DNA of 64,000 nucleotides from Leptasterias polaris (lineage: Eukaryota > Echinodermata > Asteroidea > Forcipulatida > Asteriidae): the NCBI GenBank assembly GCA_037783415.1, contig JAZGTN010000062.1:2333501-2397500 (forward strand), read 5' to 3'. The position numbers and the translations under genes are program-made. The notes under the pieces were generated by a model. It was not told the DNA's origin. It saw only the letters and a program-made list of their open reading frames with translations, and did no database searches. Positions 35,873 through 49,442 of the stretch are shown piece by piece; within the stretch, counting starts at the first letter, position 1, and every line of letters begins with the position of its first letter.

Positions 35873-36198
35873 GTCAGGCAGAGCAGTTAAGTGCATCAGT
35901 CAGACTTTAGTTCTGGTGGCTGAGTCGTCAGGGTGTGGGTTCGAATTCTGGTCATGAAACTTGTGTCCTTGAGCAAGACACTTAACTATAATTGCTTCTC
36001 TTCACCCAGGGGTAAAATGGGTCCCTGTGAGGGCAGAGATGGTTCTTGTGAATGATTTAGCTTAGTGCGCTTTGGAAGCACAGGCCGTATACTCCCCAGG
36101 GAGCTGAGATGGTTTCAGGAATGAAATAAATGGCCAAGTGATCAGGGGTAATAATGTGTGAAGTGCAATGATCATTCTTTAGAATTACACTATACAAG
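35873..36198 (+). mobile_element. tRNA-derived SINE (U5)
   Basis: Same as the U1 copy (subtype A tail CTATACAAG). Confidence 0.8.
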
Positions 36199-37296
36199 AG
36201 CCGATATTATTATTTATCAGAACATGTCACCTTAATAATTGTTTATCACTCAAGTTATTCAAGAGTCCATGAAGTTCTCTCTTCGGTTTTCTTTGAGGCT
36301 CATAATGTCTTTTAAAACTTGCCATCTTAATGGTTGGTTCATCACTCAAACTATTCAAAGGCCGATGATACTTTAATTTTACATTTATACATTTATACAT
36401 TTTTACCAGCCATTGATGTGCTGTCTCTCAAATTTCTTCAAACCTCATTTTGTTCAGTTCCTCATAAGTCTTAAAGTATTCAGGAGCAAATGTTGTGGTG
36501 CCTTTGGTTTTCGTTTGTGGCTCATGTGTCTAGTCGTTCGAAAATTTAGCTTTCTAATAGTTGTTCCTGAGCTGATGTTGTTCTGTTTCTTAAACTTTGC
36601 CCTAGCATGATGACGTTTGATGACACATTTTTGACGATGTGTTCTACTCTGCTTGCTGGTTATTCACAGATTGAAGAGCAGTATCCATCATGAATAAGAA
36701 GTGGACATGGAATGTCATGTGAGGTACGTGATTAATGTCAACTCTTCTTTAAGTTTTGAAACCCTGGGCAGTGTTTTTCAACTCTTAAACTGTTCATGAG
36801 ACGAAGTTGCGCCGTCTGTTATATTTCTCTGAACCTCATGTTGTCAAGTACCTTGAAATGTGCCACCTACATGTAAATGATTGTACAACTCTTAAAACTG
36901 TTCATGATCCTATGTTGCTTTGTTTGTGGTTTTCGTTGAGGCTTATGTTGTTGTTTAGTCTAAGGATATTTCAACTCTCAAATGTTGTGCCGTCTCAAAA
37001 CATCCTGTTGTGTAGTCCCTTGAAACAGACCACCTAAATGATTGTTCTACTCTTAAAATAATGTGCTGTGTCTTAAAATTTTCCGAATGTCGGGCTCTCC
37101 AGTCCCTCTAAACGTAACACCTTGATAATTTTGCTGTCTTTGGTTTTCTTTGAAGCTCATGTTGTTTGGTCTGTCACACATTTACCAATCTAATGACATT
37201 TTACCCCTTAAAATTTTAGCGATCCAATGATTACTTTCAAGCCAATGTTTTACCGGTACTGTTCCTAAAGCTTTGCCCAAGCATGATGACATTTGA

Positions 37297-40200
37297 GTAA
37301 AAGTCTTGAGTAAAATAATCCCTATAAAGCTCACGTAGGAAGCTAAACTGGGATGGTGCGTTGGTGACCGTCATTGGTCGACAGTGCAGAAGTGCAGTGA
37401 GAAATGAAAGAAAAGGCGCGCTATTTACACTGTACAAGAGCCGAAATGGGTTTACAGCATCCTAGAGCCAGCCAGAGGCTGTAGGACTCTGATAGCTGGC
37501 AGGGCAACCTGTTGGAATGCTGAGATGGATGGTGCGAAGACTGCTGTAGATGGTAGTTGGTTCCAGATCTTAACTGTTCTTGGGTAGAATGAAAATTTGT
37601 ATTGGTCGTTTGAGGCATCCGGTATGGTATTCTTGAGGGAGTGATCCTGTCTGGCAATGTATGTAGCTGGTTTGATGGATGGTGGCAATTGGATGTTGAC
37701 TAGACCACGGTGTATTTTGAAGAACATTGTGGACTGTGCAAGAAGGCGTCTTACATGCAGTGTCTCCCATCCCAGGTAGTTAATGAGTAATGTGACCGTA
37801 CTGGTCTACTGAGGCAATGGATTTATGAATTTGCTCAAGTCGTTTTTGGCCATCCAATGTGTGTGGACTCCAGACTTCTGAGGCGTAGTCCATTTGCGGG
37901 CGAACTAGGGTTTTGTAGGCAGTTATTTTAACAGTTTGGGTGCAATGAGCGAGGGTTCTGCGGAGAAGACCAAGGGTGCGGCTAGATTTATTTATCATTT
38001 TCTGGTGGTGGATGTTCCAGCGGAGATCATGAGTCACTGTGACTCCCAGGTAATCGTACTGGTCTACTGAGGCAAGAGTTGTTCCAAGGATATTATATTG
38101 AAAGAGACTGGGCTTGTGTTTTTTGGTGTTCGATAGTAAGGCACATTTGTTGATATTGAAGTGCATCAACCATTTGGCGGACCAGTCAGTGAGCAATGAT
38201 ATGTCTTGCAGGAGCTTGGAATGATCTTCCTGGCAATGGATTTTGCGATAGATAACACTGTCATCAGCAAAAAGCCTCAATGTGGATTGCACTTGGTCCT
38301 GGATGTCGTTCCCAACACTGAACCTTGAGGTACACCTGATGTTACCTTAACCCAAGACGAAAAGGAACCATTGACTGTCACAGCCTGTTCGCGATCACTC
38401 AGGAATGCACTAATCCAATTTACCGTGTCACCTCTGACACCATAGAATTGAAGCTTGGCTGACAGGCGATGGTGAGGCACGTTGTCAAAAGCCTTGCTAA
38501 AATCTAGGAAGACCCAATCGTGTGTCGCAGATATGAGTTGTGTTGTAGTTGACAGTTTTCCTCTGAAGCCATGTTGTGAATCAAGAAGGATGTTTGGATA
38601 AATGGCTCAGTATGATGTGTTCCATGACCTTACAGCATGCACAGGTTAAGGAGATATGCCTGTAAGTAGATGGATCAGATTTTGGGTCCTTCTTGTAGAT
38701 GCTGGTGACCAGAGCTTTTTTCCATTGGGTAGGAATGGTGCCACTATTGTATGATTGTTGGAAAAGGAAAGTTAGTGCTGGTGCTATTTCATGCTCAACT
38801 AACTTCAAAAGCTTAGGTGAAATTTCATCTGGTCCACACGCTTTAGATGGATTGATTGCTGCAAGTTGCTTTTCTACTCCAGCAATACCTATGACGATGT
38901 TTGTGATGGATGGGTATGGAGAAATTCCCTTGTCTGGTATGTTTAGGTTGGTTTCTTGCGTGAATACAGATCATTGGAAGTAATTATTTAACAGTTCAGC
39001 CTTGTCTTTGTCTGTTGAGCACATTTTGGAGGCAGATCGCAGGGTAGGAATGCCCAGGTGCTCAGTTCGCATGAGTTTAACATATGACCAGAAAGTTTTT
39101 GGTTTCTCTGCAAGACTTGCTCCGATGACGTTGTTGACATTGTTGACATTGATGACGTTGTTGATTGTGGAATTGTCTGTATTCGTACCAGGTTCTATTG
39201 TTTTGGAGTTTACGTGCTTCCCTGTATAGTCTGTCCCGCTTTCGCATCTCTCGCTTCAAGGTAGTTGAGATCCATGGCAGATGGCGTTTACTTTTACTCC
39301 ACTTTGAAGGGACACAACACGTATTCAGGATGCCATTGAGACTGTCAAGTATTTTGGACCAGTTTGTATTAACAGTGTTGCTGATTGGGTCAGAGTGAAG
39401 GAAGTCCTCTGTGAATTGATTAACCCGCTGTTTCAGTTGGGCTGTGTCGGCTTTATGGAAGAAGTTTTATGAAGAGTTTCTGGGGTGGTTTAGCTTGCTG
39501 TTTGGGTTTTTGAGTTGATGTTAAAGGTGATGATGTTGTGGTCTGAAATACCTGGGTTTGATTCGATGTTGCTTACAAGCTGTTGATTAGGTCTAATATA
39601 CTGTTGGAGATTGGTCTGGTGACCTGGTTGACTAATTGCACAAGTGAATGATCCATGAGTATGTCAAGAAATGTTTGGTGAATACTAGCGGTGTTGGGGT
39701 TTGATGCAGTACCCGTAGTCCAATCGATGTCGGGGACAGTTGAAGTCGCCGGCAATCACGGTGTAGACGTCTGTGGAAGGGCTGTAGAACCGGGATCTGT
39801 TTCAGATAAGCTTGTATCCCATTCAAGTGGCGAGAAAGGATTTGAAAGTTCGGCTGGAGTTGTGGCGTGTAGGGAGCTGCTGAAGTTCGGTGAGCCACAT
39901 TCACAGCAGATCCACGAGAAGCTGCTTGACGCCTTGACTAGTATACTATAGTGATGCACAGGAATGCCAGCACATTGAATGTGGCACCAGAACCCACATG
40001 TGTCGCAATTGAGAGCAGCATGGCTGTCATTGACCTCGTTGTTGCAGATACCACACGGGTATTCGGGAACAGGGCTTGAGGGACCAGGTCCATGGTTTAC
40101 TTTGACTTGACCGCTAAGGAGTAGTATTATTACTACATGTAAGTGGCTTAGTCTATTGGACTGAAAAGCAAGCGCTGTTGTTGTGCGTTTTGCCTTTTTT

Positions 40201-40324
40201 TACGGAGCGTGCCAGTAGGACCAGGCTGGATTTATCAAGCTGGGGCTGGTCTTGGTTGTAGAGGCTATTGTTTGTGGAAAAGGTCAGTTTTGGAGGCGCC
40301 AAGTTTGTGAAGGAATTTGCATCA
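37297..40324 (-). mobile_element. Dead CR1/L2-group LINE, A/B hybrid (U5)
   Basis: The RT half carries the subtype A 36-bp deletion. The PHD half (from about 39672) is subtype B: the 2-nt frameshift insertion seen in U1 is absent, so the frame 39756-39959 runs through the last PHD cysteines. This hybrid marks an exchange point inside the element. Confidence 0.92.
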
Positions 40325-42552
40325 CACTTGTCAAAACGTGCAACCTTAATGATTTATCATCATTCAAGTTATTATAGAATAGATGTTGTGCTCTCATTGG
40401 TTTTCCTTGAGGCTCATAATGTCTAGTCTTTTAAAACTTGCCGCCTTAATGATTGTTCAGTTCTAAAAGTATTCAGGAGCCAATGTTGTGGTGCCTTTGG
40501 TTTTCTTTGGGGCTCATGTGTTTAGTCGTTCAGAAATTAACCAATCTACTGATATTGCAACTCTTAAATTGTTCTCAAGCCAATGATGCTTTCTATGAAA
40601 TGTTTTTGACAGTGTGTCTTTTTACGCTTGCAGATAATTTACACATTGAAGAGCAGGTCATATTGAAATGACATGTGAGGTATGTTGAATAATGTTCATT
40701 CTTTTTAAGTTTTTAAAACCACGCTCAATGATTTTCAATGCTTCAACTGTTCATTAGCCACTGTTGTGCTGTCTCTTAAATTTCTCCATTCTCTCGAAAC
40801 GTAACACCTTGATGATCGTTCAACTGTTATATTACTCAAGAGCCAATGTTGTACTGTCTTTGGTTTTCCTTGAGGTTCATGTCTTCCAGCTCCTCAAATA
40901 AATACCAATCTAATACCAATCAATGTTGTGCCCTCTCTTAATTTTCTGTAAACTTCTTGTTGTCAAGTCTTTCAAAACTTGCCACCCAAATGATTGTTCA
41001 ACTCTCAACTTAATCCAGAGTCGATGTGATGCTGTCTTTTCTTTTTTAGGCTCATGTATCTAGTCGTTCAAAAGTTTACCAATCTAATAATTGTTCACAA
41101 GTCAATGATGTTCTGTTTCTTAAACTTTGCCCAAGCATGATGACATGTTTATGACAGTGTGTTCTACTTTGCTTGCAGATTGTCCACAGATTGAAGAGCA
41201 GTATCCATCAGGGATAAGAGAAGGCCAACTTAGAATGTCGTATGAGGTATGTTGACAAATGTCAATTCTTCTTAAATTTTTAAACCCTGCGCAATGATGT
41301 TCAACAACTGTTCACGAGCCGATGTCGTTCTGTCTCTTACATTTCTCCGAACCTCATGTTGTCCAGTCTCTTAAAACTGCCATCTTAATGATTGTTCAAC
41401 TCTCAAGTTATTTCAGAGTCGATGTTGTGCTCTATTTTGGTTTTCCTTGAGAACTGTCAAATTGTTCTGGAACTAATGTTGGAGATTAGAAAAGTGTCAT
41501 ACGCATAGAATATGTCGGGTACAGGAATAGCTAACTGTCTTAAAATAATGTTTATGACTGTGTGTCGTTTTTTGCTTTCAGATTATTCACAGATTGAAGA
41601 GCAGTATCCATCATGAATAAGTTCAACATGGAATGTCATGTGAGGTATGTTGATAAATGTCAACTCTTCTTAAGTCTTTAAACCCTGCAATTTATTTTCA
41701 ACTGTTAAACTGCTAACAAGCCGTCTCTTACATTTCTCCGAACTTCATGTTATCCAGTTGTATTGCGCAATGATGTTTAACGCTTCAACTGTTTCTTAAA
41801 TTTTCTCCAAACCTCATGGTGTCCAGTCTCTTAAAACTGCCACCTTAATGATTGTTCAACTCTCAACTTATTTCAGAGTCGATGTTGTGTCCTTCAAAAC
41901 TTTACGATTTTAATGATATTTCAACTGTCAAATTGTTCAGGAACTGATGTTGTACGATTTCTTTATTTGCTTTTGGTTAGGGGGTGCTGGCGGATGGGTG
42001 TGACGTGGAAAGGTTTTGCTGCTAACATGGACGATAGTGACCTTAACAGAGACGACGACGATAGGACGGTGTTGGCAGAACAGAGTAAACTTTGAAGAAG
42101 AATCACAGTTTTGGAGATGACGATAACAGGTGTGAATGTAGCAATAGAGTAAATAACCAATTGATGGTGGTCACATGACTGCATCCAAAAGAACACTTTG
42201 AGAAGTTGGTCCAGGCGTTAATAAATGGCAACAAGAAATATTTGCCGTTGTAAAGTGGAGTAGGAAGTGTAGCTTCATGAATGCAGAGTAAGACTAAAAA
42301 GGAAAGGAGGAATTCCTAGGAGAACCAAGTTGACAGAAGTTAATGTAAAGTAGTATAAGATTAAAAGTAAAATGTAACGAATCTGTAAAAACAATAGTGT
42401 GTTTACTAATAATGAATAAATATACAAAATTGAATTTGAAGAACGTGCAGTGTATTGAAATTATTTGAAAGGTTAGGGTTAAGTTTGTCATTAGGGTTAG
42501 GGTTAGGGCTAGGGCAAGGGTCAGGGTTAGGGACTAGAAAAGTGTCATACGG

Positions 42553-42957
42553 ATATAATATTTCGGGTACGGGAACAGCAAACTTTCTTAAAATATACGG
42601 TTAGAGTGTATCGGGTACGAGAATAGCAAACTGTCTTAAAATATACGGTTAGAATGTATCGGGTACGAGAATAGCAAACTGTCTTAAAATATATCGGGTA
42701 CGAGAATAGCAAACTGTCTTAAAATATATCGGGTACGAGAATAGCAAACTGTCTTAAAATATACGGTTAGAATGTATCGGGTATGAGAATAGCAAACTGT
42801 CTTAAAATGTATGGTTGAATGTGTCGGGTATGAGAATAGCCAACTGTCTTAAAATATACGGTTAGAATGTGTCGGGTACTGGAATAGCAAACTGTCTTAA
42901 AATATACGGTTAGAATGTGTCTGGTACAGGAATAGCAAACTGTCATAAAATACAGGT
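42553..42957 (+). repeat. 48-bp minisatellite, 9 copies with short monomers (U6)
   Basis: Two consecutive monomers lack the 13-bp ACGGTTAGAATGT segment and are 35 bp long. The GAGACTAGC variant of subtype A is absent. The array is preceded by AGAAAAGTGTCATACGGATA, which links it to the single progenitor-like copy in the satellite. Confidence 0.92.
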
Positions 42958-43263
42958 GTAATATATAGCATATAGCATATAGTCCCTCCCACCCATCCCC
43001 CTACCCCCTCCAGCAGCGTCGGTGTCTAGCTGCGTAGGGTCCGGTGTCCTAGACCTCATAAGGGGGGATAGGGGGGCGGAGCCCCCCTGGGGCTTGGCGG
43101 GGCATTGCCCCGCAGGACTATCCTAGCAAAAAATTTTGAGGGTCTTATTTTAGGTTTTTTTCGCTTTTTTATTTTTCTTTAATTTTCATTTTTATTTTAT
43201 TTTATTTTATTTTATTTTATGTATGTATATATATATTATTATTATATTAAAATTTTATTTTTA

Positions 43264-43343
43264 TTTATCCGAAGTAGTTCCTCCAAATCGACAAGTAACT
43301 TTTACAAGTTACTTGCCGATTTGGAGGAACTACTTCGGATAAA
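43264..43343. repeat. 38-bp inverted repeat (U6)
   Basis: Unchanged in subtype B although the flanking minisatellite differs. Confidence 0.92.
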
Positions 43344-43834
43344 AGTTAGACTCGTGAATAAAACGCTGTGGGACGGGTAAGAAGTTAGAAGTTTAATAAA
43401 GTTTCAAAAGGTACATTTTTTGGCAAAGTTTCAGAGAGTAACATTTGTAACAAAGTTTAAGGAAAAATCTGTAACAAAATTTAAGGAAAAAATCTGTAAC
43501 AAACTTTAAAGAAAATATGTGTCAAAGTTAAAGAAAATTTAAGTCAAATTTTATACGGAAATTTACCGATCTAATGATATATCAACTCTCAAATTGTTCT
43601 TGAGCAAATGTTGTACTGTTACTTAAACTCTGCCCAAGCATGTTGACATTTGATCAAATGTTTAAGGTTAATGACAGTGTGTCTCACTTTGCTTGCAGAT
43701 TATTTACAGATTGAAGAGCAGCAGTATCCATCATGAATAAGAGAAGGTCAACTTGGAATGTCATGTGAGGTATGTTGAAAAATGTAAGTTCTTCTTAAGT
43801 TTTTGAAACCCTTCACTATGATTTTCAAATGCAT

Positions 43835-44160
43835 GTCAGGCAGAGCAGTTAAGTGCATCAGTCAGACTTTAGTTCTGGTGGCTGAGTCGTCAGGGTGTGG
43901 GTTCGAATTCTGGTCATGAAACTTGTGTCCTTGAGCAAGACACTTAACTATAATTGCTTCTCTTCACCCAGGGGTAAAATGGGTCCCTGTGAGGGCAGAG
44001 ATGGTTCTTGTGAATGATTTAGCTTAGTGCGCTTTGGAAGCACAGGCCGTATACTCCCCAGGGAGCTGAGATGGTTTCAGGAATGAAATAAATGGCCAAG
44101 TGATCAGGGGTAATAATGTGTGAAGTGCAATGATCATTCTTTAGAATTACACTATATAAG
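43835..44160 (+). mobile_element. tRNA-derived SINE (U6)
   Basis: Has the CTATATAAG tail, closer to the usual SINE end than the subtype A copies. Confidence 0.8.
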
Positions 44161-45239
44161 AGCCGATATTATTATTTATCAGAACATGTCACCTTAATAA
44201 TTGTTTATCACTCGAAGTTCTCTCTTCGGTTTTCTTTGAGGCTCATAATGTCTTTTAAAACTTGCCATCTTAATGGTTGGTTCATCACTCAAACTATTCA
44301 AAGGCCGATGATACTTTAATTTTACATTTATACATTTATACATTTTTACCAGCCATTGATGTGCTGTCTCTCAAATTTCTTCAAACCTCATTTTGTTCAG
44401 TTCCTCATAAGTCTTAAAGTATTCAGGAGCAAATGTTGTGGTGCCTTTGGTTTTTGTTTGTGGCTCATGTGTCTAGTCGTTCGAAAATTTAGCTTTCTAC
44501 TAGTTGTTCCTGAGCTGATGTTGTTCTGTTTCTTAAACTTTGCCCTAGCATGATGACGTTTGATGACACATTTTTGACGATGTGTTCTACTCTGCTTGCT
44601 GGTTATTCACAGATTGAAGAGCAGTATCCATCATGAATAAGAAGTGGACATGGAATGTCATGTGAGGTACGTGATTAATGTCAACTCTTCTTTAAGTTTT
44701 GAAACCCTGGGCAGTGTTTTTCAACTCTTAAACTGTTCATGAGACGAAGTTGCGCCGTCTGTTATATTTCTCTGAACCTCATGTTGTCAAGTACCTTGAA
44801 ATGTGCCACCTACATGTAAATGATTGTACAACTCTTAAAACTGTTCATGATCCTATGTTGCTTTGTTTGTGGTTTTCGTTGAGGCTTATGTTGTTGTTTA
44901 GTCTAAGGATATTTCAACTCTCAAATGTTGTGCCGTCTCAAAACATCCTGTTGTGTAGTCCCTTGAAACAGACCACCTAAATGATTGTTCTACTCTTAAA
45001 ATAATGTGCTGTGTCTTAAAATTTTCCGAATGTCGGGCTCTCCAGTCCCTCTAAACGTAACACCTTGATAATTTTGCTGTCTTTGGTTTTCTTTGAAGCT
45101 CATGTTGTTTGGTCTGTCACACATTTACCAATCTAATGACATTTTACCCCTTAAAATTTTAGCGATCCAATGATTACTTTCAAGCCAATGTTTTACCGGT
45201 ACTGTTCCTAAAGCTTTGCCCAAGCATGATGACATTTGA

Positions 45240-48142
45240 GTAAAAGTCTTGAGTAAAATAATCCCTATAAAGCTCACGTAGGAAGCTAAACTGGGATGGT
45301 GCGTTGGTGACCGTCATTGGTCGACAGTGCAGAAGTGCAGTGAGAAATGAAAGAAAAGGCACGCTATTTACACTGTACAAGAGCCGAAATGGGTTTACAG
45401 CATCCTAGAGCCAGCCAGAGGCTGTAGGACTCTGATAGCTGGCAGGGCAACCTGTTGGAATGCTGAGATGGATGGTGCGAAGACTGCTGTAGATGGTAGT
45501 TGGTTCCAGATCTTAACTGTTCTTGGGTAGAATGAAAATTTGTATTGGTCGTTTGAGGCATCCGGTATGGTATTCTTGAGGGAGTGATCCTGTCTGGCAA
45601 TGTATGTAGCTGGTTTGATGGATGGTGGCAATTGGATGTTGACTAGACCACGGTGTATTTTGAAGAACATTGTGGACTGTGCAAGAAGGCGTCTTACATG
45701 CAGTGTCTCCCATCCCAGGTAGTTAATGAGTAATGTGACCGTACTGGTCTACTGAGGCAATGGATTTATGAATTTGCTCAAGTCGTTTTTGGCCATCCAA
45801 TGTGTGTGGACTCCAGACTCCTGAGGCGTAGTCCATTTGCGGGCGAACTAGGGTTTTGTAGGCAGTTATTTTAACAGTTTGGGTGCAATGAGCGAGGGTT
45901 CTGCGGAGAAGACCAAGGGTGCGGCTAGATGTATTTGTCATTTTCTGGTGGTGGATGTTCCAGCGGAGATCATGAGTCACTGTGACTCCCAGGTAATCGT
46001 ACTGGTCTACTGAGGCAAGAGTTGTTCCAAGGATATTATATTGAAAGAGACTGGGCTTGTGTTTTTTGGTGTTCGATAGTAAGGCACATTTGTTGATATT
46101 GAAGTGCATCAACCATTTTGCGGACCAGTCAGTGAGCAATGATATGTCTTGCAGGAGCTTGGAATGATCTTCCTGGCAATGGATTTTGCGATAGATAACA
46201 CTGTCATCAGCAAAAAGCCTCAATGTGGATTGCACTTGGTCCTGGATGTCGTTCCCAACACTGAACCTTGAGGTACAGCTGATGTTACCTTACCCCAAGA
46301 CGAAAAGGAACCATTGACTGTCACAGCCTGTTCGCGATCACTCAGGAATGCACTAATCCAATTTACCGTGTCACCTCTGACACCATAGAATTGAAGCTTG
46401 GCTGACAGGCGATGGTGAGGCACGTTGTCAAAAGCCTTGCTAAAATCTAGGAAGACCACGTAGGTTTGGCCACGGCTGTTGAGGGTGTGAGCCCAATCGT
46501 GTGTCGCAGATATGAGTTGTGTTGTAGTTGACAGTTTTCCTCTGAAGCCATGTTGTGAATCAAGAAGGATGTTTGGATAAATGGCTCAGTATGATGTGTT
46601 CCATGACCTTACAGCATGCACAGGTTAAGGAGATATGCCTGTAAGTAGATGGATCAGATTTTGGGTCCTTCTTGTAGATGCTGGTGACCAGAGCTTTTTT
46701 CCATTGGGTAGGAATGGTGCCACTATTGTATGATTGTTGGAAAAGGAAAGTTAGTGCTGGTGCTATTTCATGCTCAACTAACTTCAAAAGCTTAGGTGAA
46801 ATTTCATCTGGTCCACACGCTTTAGATGGATTGATTGCTGCAAGTTGCTTTTCTACTCCAGCAATACCTATGACGATGTTTGTGATGGATGGGTATGGAG
46901 AAATTCCCTTGTCTGGTATGTTTAGGTTGGTTTCTTGCGTGAATACAGATCATTGGAAGTAATTATTTAACAGTTCAGCCTTGTCTTTGTCTGTTGAGCA
47001 CATTTTGGAGGCAGATCGCAGGGTAGGAATGCCCAGGTGCTCAGTTCGCATGAGTTTAACATATGACCAGAAAGTTGTTGGTTTCTCTGCGAGACTTGCT
47101 CCGATGACGTTGTTGACATTGTTGACATTGATGACGTTGTTGATTGTGGAATTGTCTGTATTCGTACCAGGTTCTATTGTTTTGGAGTTTACGTGCTTCC
47201 CTGTATAGTCTGTCCCGCTTTCGCATCTCTCGCTTCAAGGTAGTTGAGATCCATGGCAGATGGCGTTTACTTTTACTCCACTTTGAAGGGACACAACACG
47301 TATTCAGGATGCCATTGAGACTGTCAAGTATTTTGGACCAGTTTGTATTATTAAAAACAGTGTTGCTGATTGGGTCAGAGTGAAGGAAGTCCTCTGTGAA
47401 TTGATTAACCCGCTGTTTCAGTTGGGCTGTGTCGGCTTTATGGAAGAAGTTTTATGAAGAGTTTCTGGGGTGGTTTAGCTTGCTGTTTGGGTTTTTGAGT
47501 TGATGTTAAAGGTGATGATGTTGTGGTCTGAAATACCTGGGTTTGATTCGATGTTGCTTACAAGCTGTTGATTAGGTCTAATATACTGTTGGAGATTGGT
47601 CTGGTGACCTGGTTGACTAATTGCACAAGTGAATGATCCATGAGTATGTCAAGAAATGTTTGGTGAATACTAGCGGTGTTGGGGTTTGATGCAGTACCCG
47701 TAGTCCAATCGATGTCGGGGACAGTTGAAGTCGCCGGCAATCACGGTGTAGACGTCTGTGGAAGGGCTGTAGAACCGGGATCTGTTTCAGATAAGCTTGT
47801 ATCCCATTCAAGTGGCGAGAAAGGATTTGAAAGTTCGGCTGGAGTTGTGGCGTGTAGGGAGCTGCTGAAGTTCGGTGAGCCACATTCACAGCAGATCCAC
47901 GAGAAGCTGCTTGACGCCTTGACTAGTATACTATAGTGATGCACAGGAATGCCAGCACATTGAATGTGGCACCAGAACCCACATGTGTCGCAATTGAGAG
48001 CAGCATGGCTGTCATTGACCTCGTTGTTGCAGATACCACACGGGTATTCGGGAACAGGGCTTGAGGGACCAGGTCCATGGTTTACTTTGACTTGACCGCT
48101 AAGGAGTAGTATTATTACTACATGTAAGTGGCTTAGTCTATT
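45240..48142 (-). mobile_element. Dead LINE, subtype B, 5' end lost (U6)
   Basis: Keeps the 36 bp that U1-U5 lack, so VFLDFSKAFD is in frame with GVPQGSVLG-region residues (46459-46220; here the motif is changed to SAVPQGSV). It also keeps the longer NNTNWSK-encoding stretch near 47350. The NPGP codons read NHGP. The element is cut at 48142 by the deletion that fuses U6 to U7. Confidence 0.92.
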
Positions 48143-48143
48143 G
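48142..48143. other. Deletion junction fusing U6 and U7
   Basis: The left flank matches the LINE 5' region (GTCTATTG, as at 40158); the right flank matches unit position ~950 (TGTTTAACGC, as at 41774). TG is shared. About 1.62 kb is missing, including the LINE 5' end and exon-like modules 5, 1 and 2. The short overlap suggests end joining rather than homologous exchange. Confidence 0.9.
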
Positions 48144-48885
48144 TTTAACGCTTCAACTGTTTCTTAAATTTTCTCCAAACCTCATGGTGTCCAGTCTCTT
48201 AAAACTGCCACCTTAATGATTGTTCAACTCTCAACTTATTTCAGAGTCGATGTTGTGTCCTTCAAAACTTTACGATTTTAATGATATTTCAACTGTCAAA
48301 TTGTTCAGGAACTGATGTTGTACGATTTCTTTATTTGCTTTTGGTTAGGGGGTGCTGGCGGATGGGTGTGACGTGGAAAGGTTTTGCTGCTAACATGGAC
48401 GATAGTGACCTTAACAGAGACGACGACGATAGGACGGTGTTGGCAGAACAGAGTAAACTTTGAAGAAGAATCACAGTTTTGGAGATGACGATAACAGGTG
48501 TGAATGTAGCAATAGAGTAAATAACCAATTGATGGTGGTCACATGACTGCATCCAAAAGAACACTTTGAGAAGTTGGTCCAGGCGTTAATAAATGGCAAC
48601 AAGAAATATTTGCCGTTGTAAAGTGGAGTAGGAAGTGTAGCTTCATGAATGCAGAGTAAGACTAAAAAGGAAAGGAGGAATTCCTAGGAGAACCAAGTTG
48701 ACAGAAGTTAATGTAAAGTAGTATAAGATTAAAAGTAAAATGTAACGAATCTGTAAAAACAATAGTGTGTTTACTAATAATGAATAAATATACAAAATTG
48801 AATTTGAAGAACGTGCAGTGTATTGAAATTATTTGAAAGGTTAGGGCAAGGGTCAGGGTTAGGGACTAGAAAAGTGTCATACGGA

Positions 48886-49062
48886 TATAATATTTCGGGT
48901 ACGGGAACAGCAAACTTTCTTAAAATATACGGTTAGAATGTATCGGGTACGAGAATAGCAAACTGTCTTAAAATATATCGGGTACGAGAATAGCAAACTG
49001 TCTTAAAATATACGGTTAGAATGTGTCTGGTACAGGAATAGCAAACTGTCATAAAATACAGG
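48886..49062 (+). repeat. 48-bp minisatellite, 4 copies (U7)
   Basis: The shortest version: a first degenerate copy, one 35-bp monomer, one full monomer and the terminal copy. It is flanked by the same sequences as in U6, so the difference is contraction within the tract. Confidence 0.92.
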
Positions 49063-49362
49063 TGTAATATATAGCATATAGTCCCTCCCACCCATCCCCC
49101 TACCCCCTCCAGCAGCGTCGGTGTCTAGCTGCGTAGGGTCCGGTGTCCTAGACCTCATAAGGGGGGATAGGGGGGCGGAGCCCCCCTGGGGCTTGGCGGG
49201 GCATTGCCCCGCAGGACTATCCTAGCAAAAAATTTTGAGGGTCTTATTTTAGGTTTTTTTCGCTTTTTTATTTTTCTTTAATTTTCATTTTTATTTTATT
49301 TTATTTTATTTTATTTTATGTATGTATATATATATTATTATTATATTAAAATTTTATTTTTA

Positions 49363-49442
49363 TTTATCCGAAGTAGTTCCTCCAAATCGACAAGTAACTT
49401 TTACAAGTTACTTGCCGATTTGGAGGAACTACTTCGGATAAA
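49363..49442. repeat. 38-bp inverted repeat (U7)
   Basis: Unchanged. Confidence 0.92.

Larger units (their letters stand above)
32697..40823. repeat. Macrosatellite unit U5 (A/B mosaic, 8127 bp)
   Basis: The first ~6.7 kb is subtype A (features at U1 + 32696; the 36-bp LINE deletion is present). From between 39370 and 39672 onward every diagnostic site is subtype B: ATGTTTGG at 39671, TTTGAAAG at 39841, CCATGG at 40090, and a shortened stretch at 40590. Satellite blocks are 32697-33847, 35582-35872, 36199-37296 and 40325-40823. Confidence 0.95.
40824..48142. repeat. Macrosatellite unit U6 (subtype B, right end missing)
   Basis: This is the best representative of subtype B. It differs from U1 by many substitutions and small indels, including a 78-bp deletion at about 42259, a changed minisatellite, and retention of 36 bp near 46457 and of extra bases near 47350 in the LINE. 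It stops inside the 5' part of the LINE at 48142/48143, where sequence jumps to about 950 bp into the next unit. Satellite blocks are 40824-41912, 43544-43834 and 44161-45239. Confidence 0.95.
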
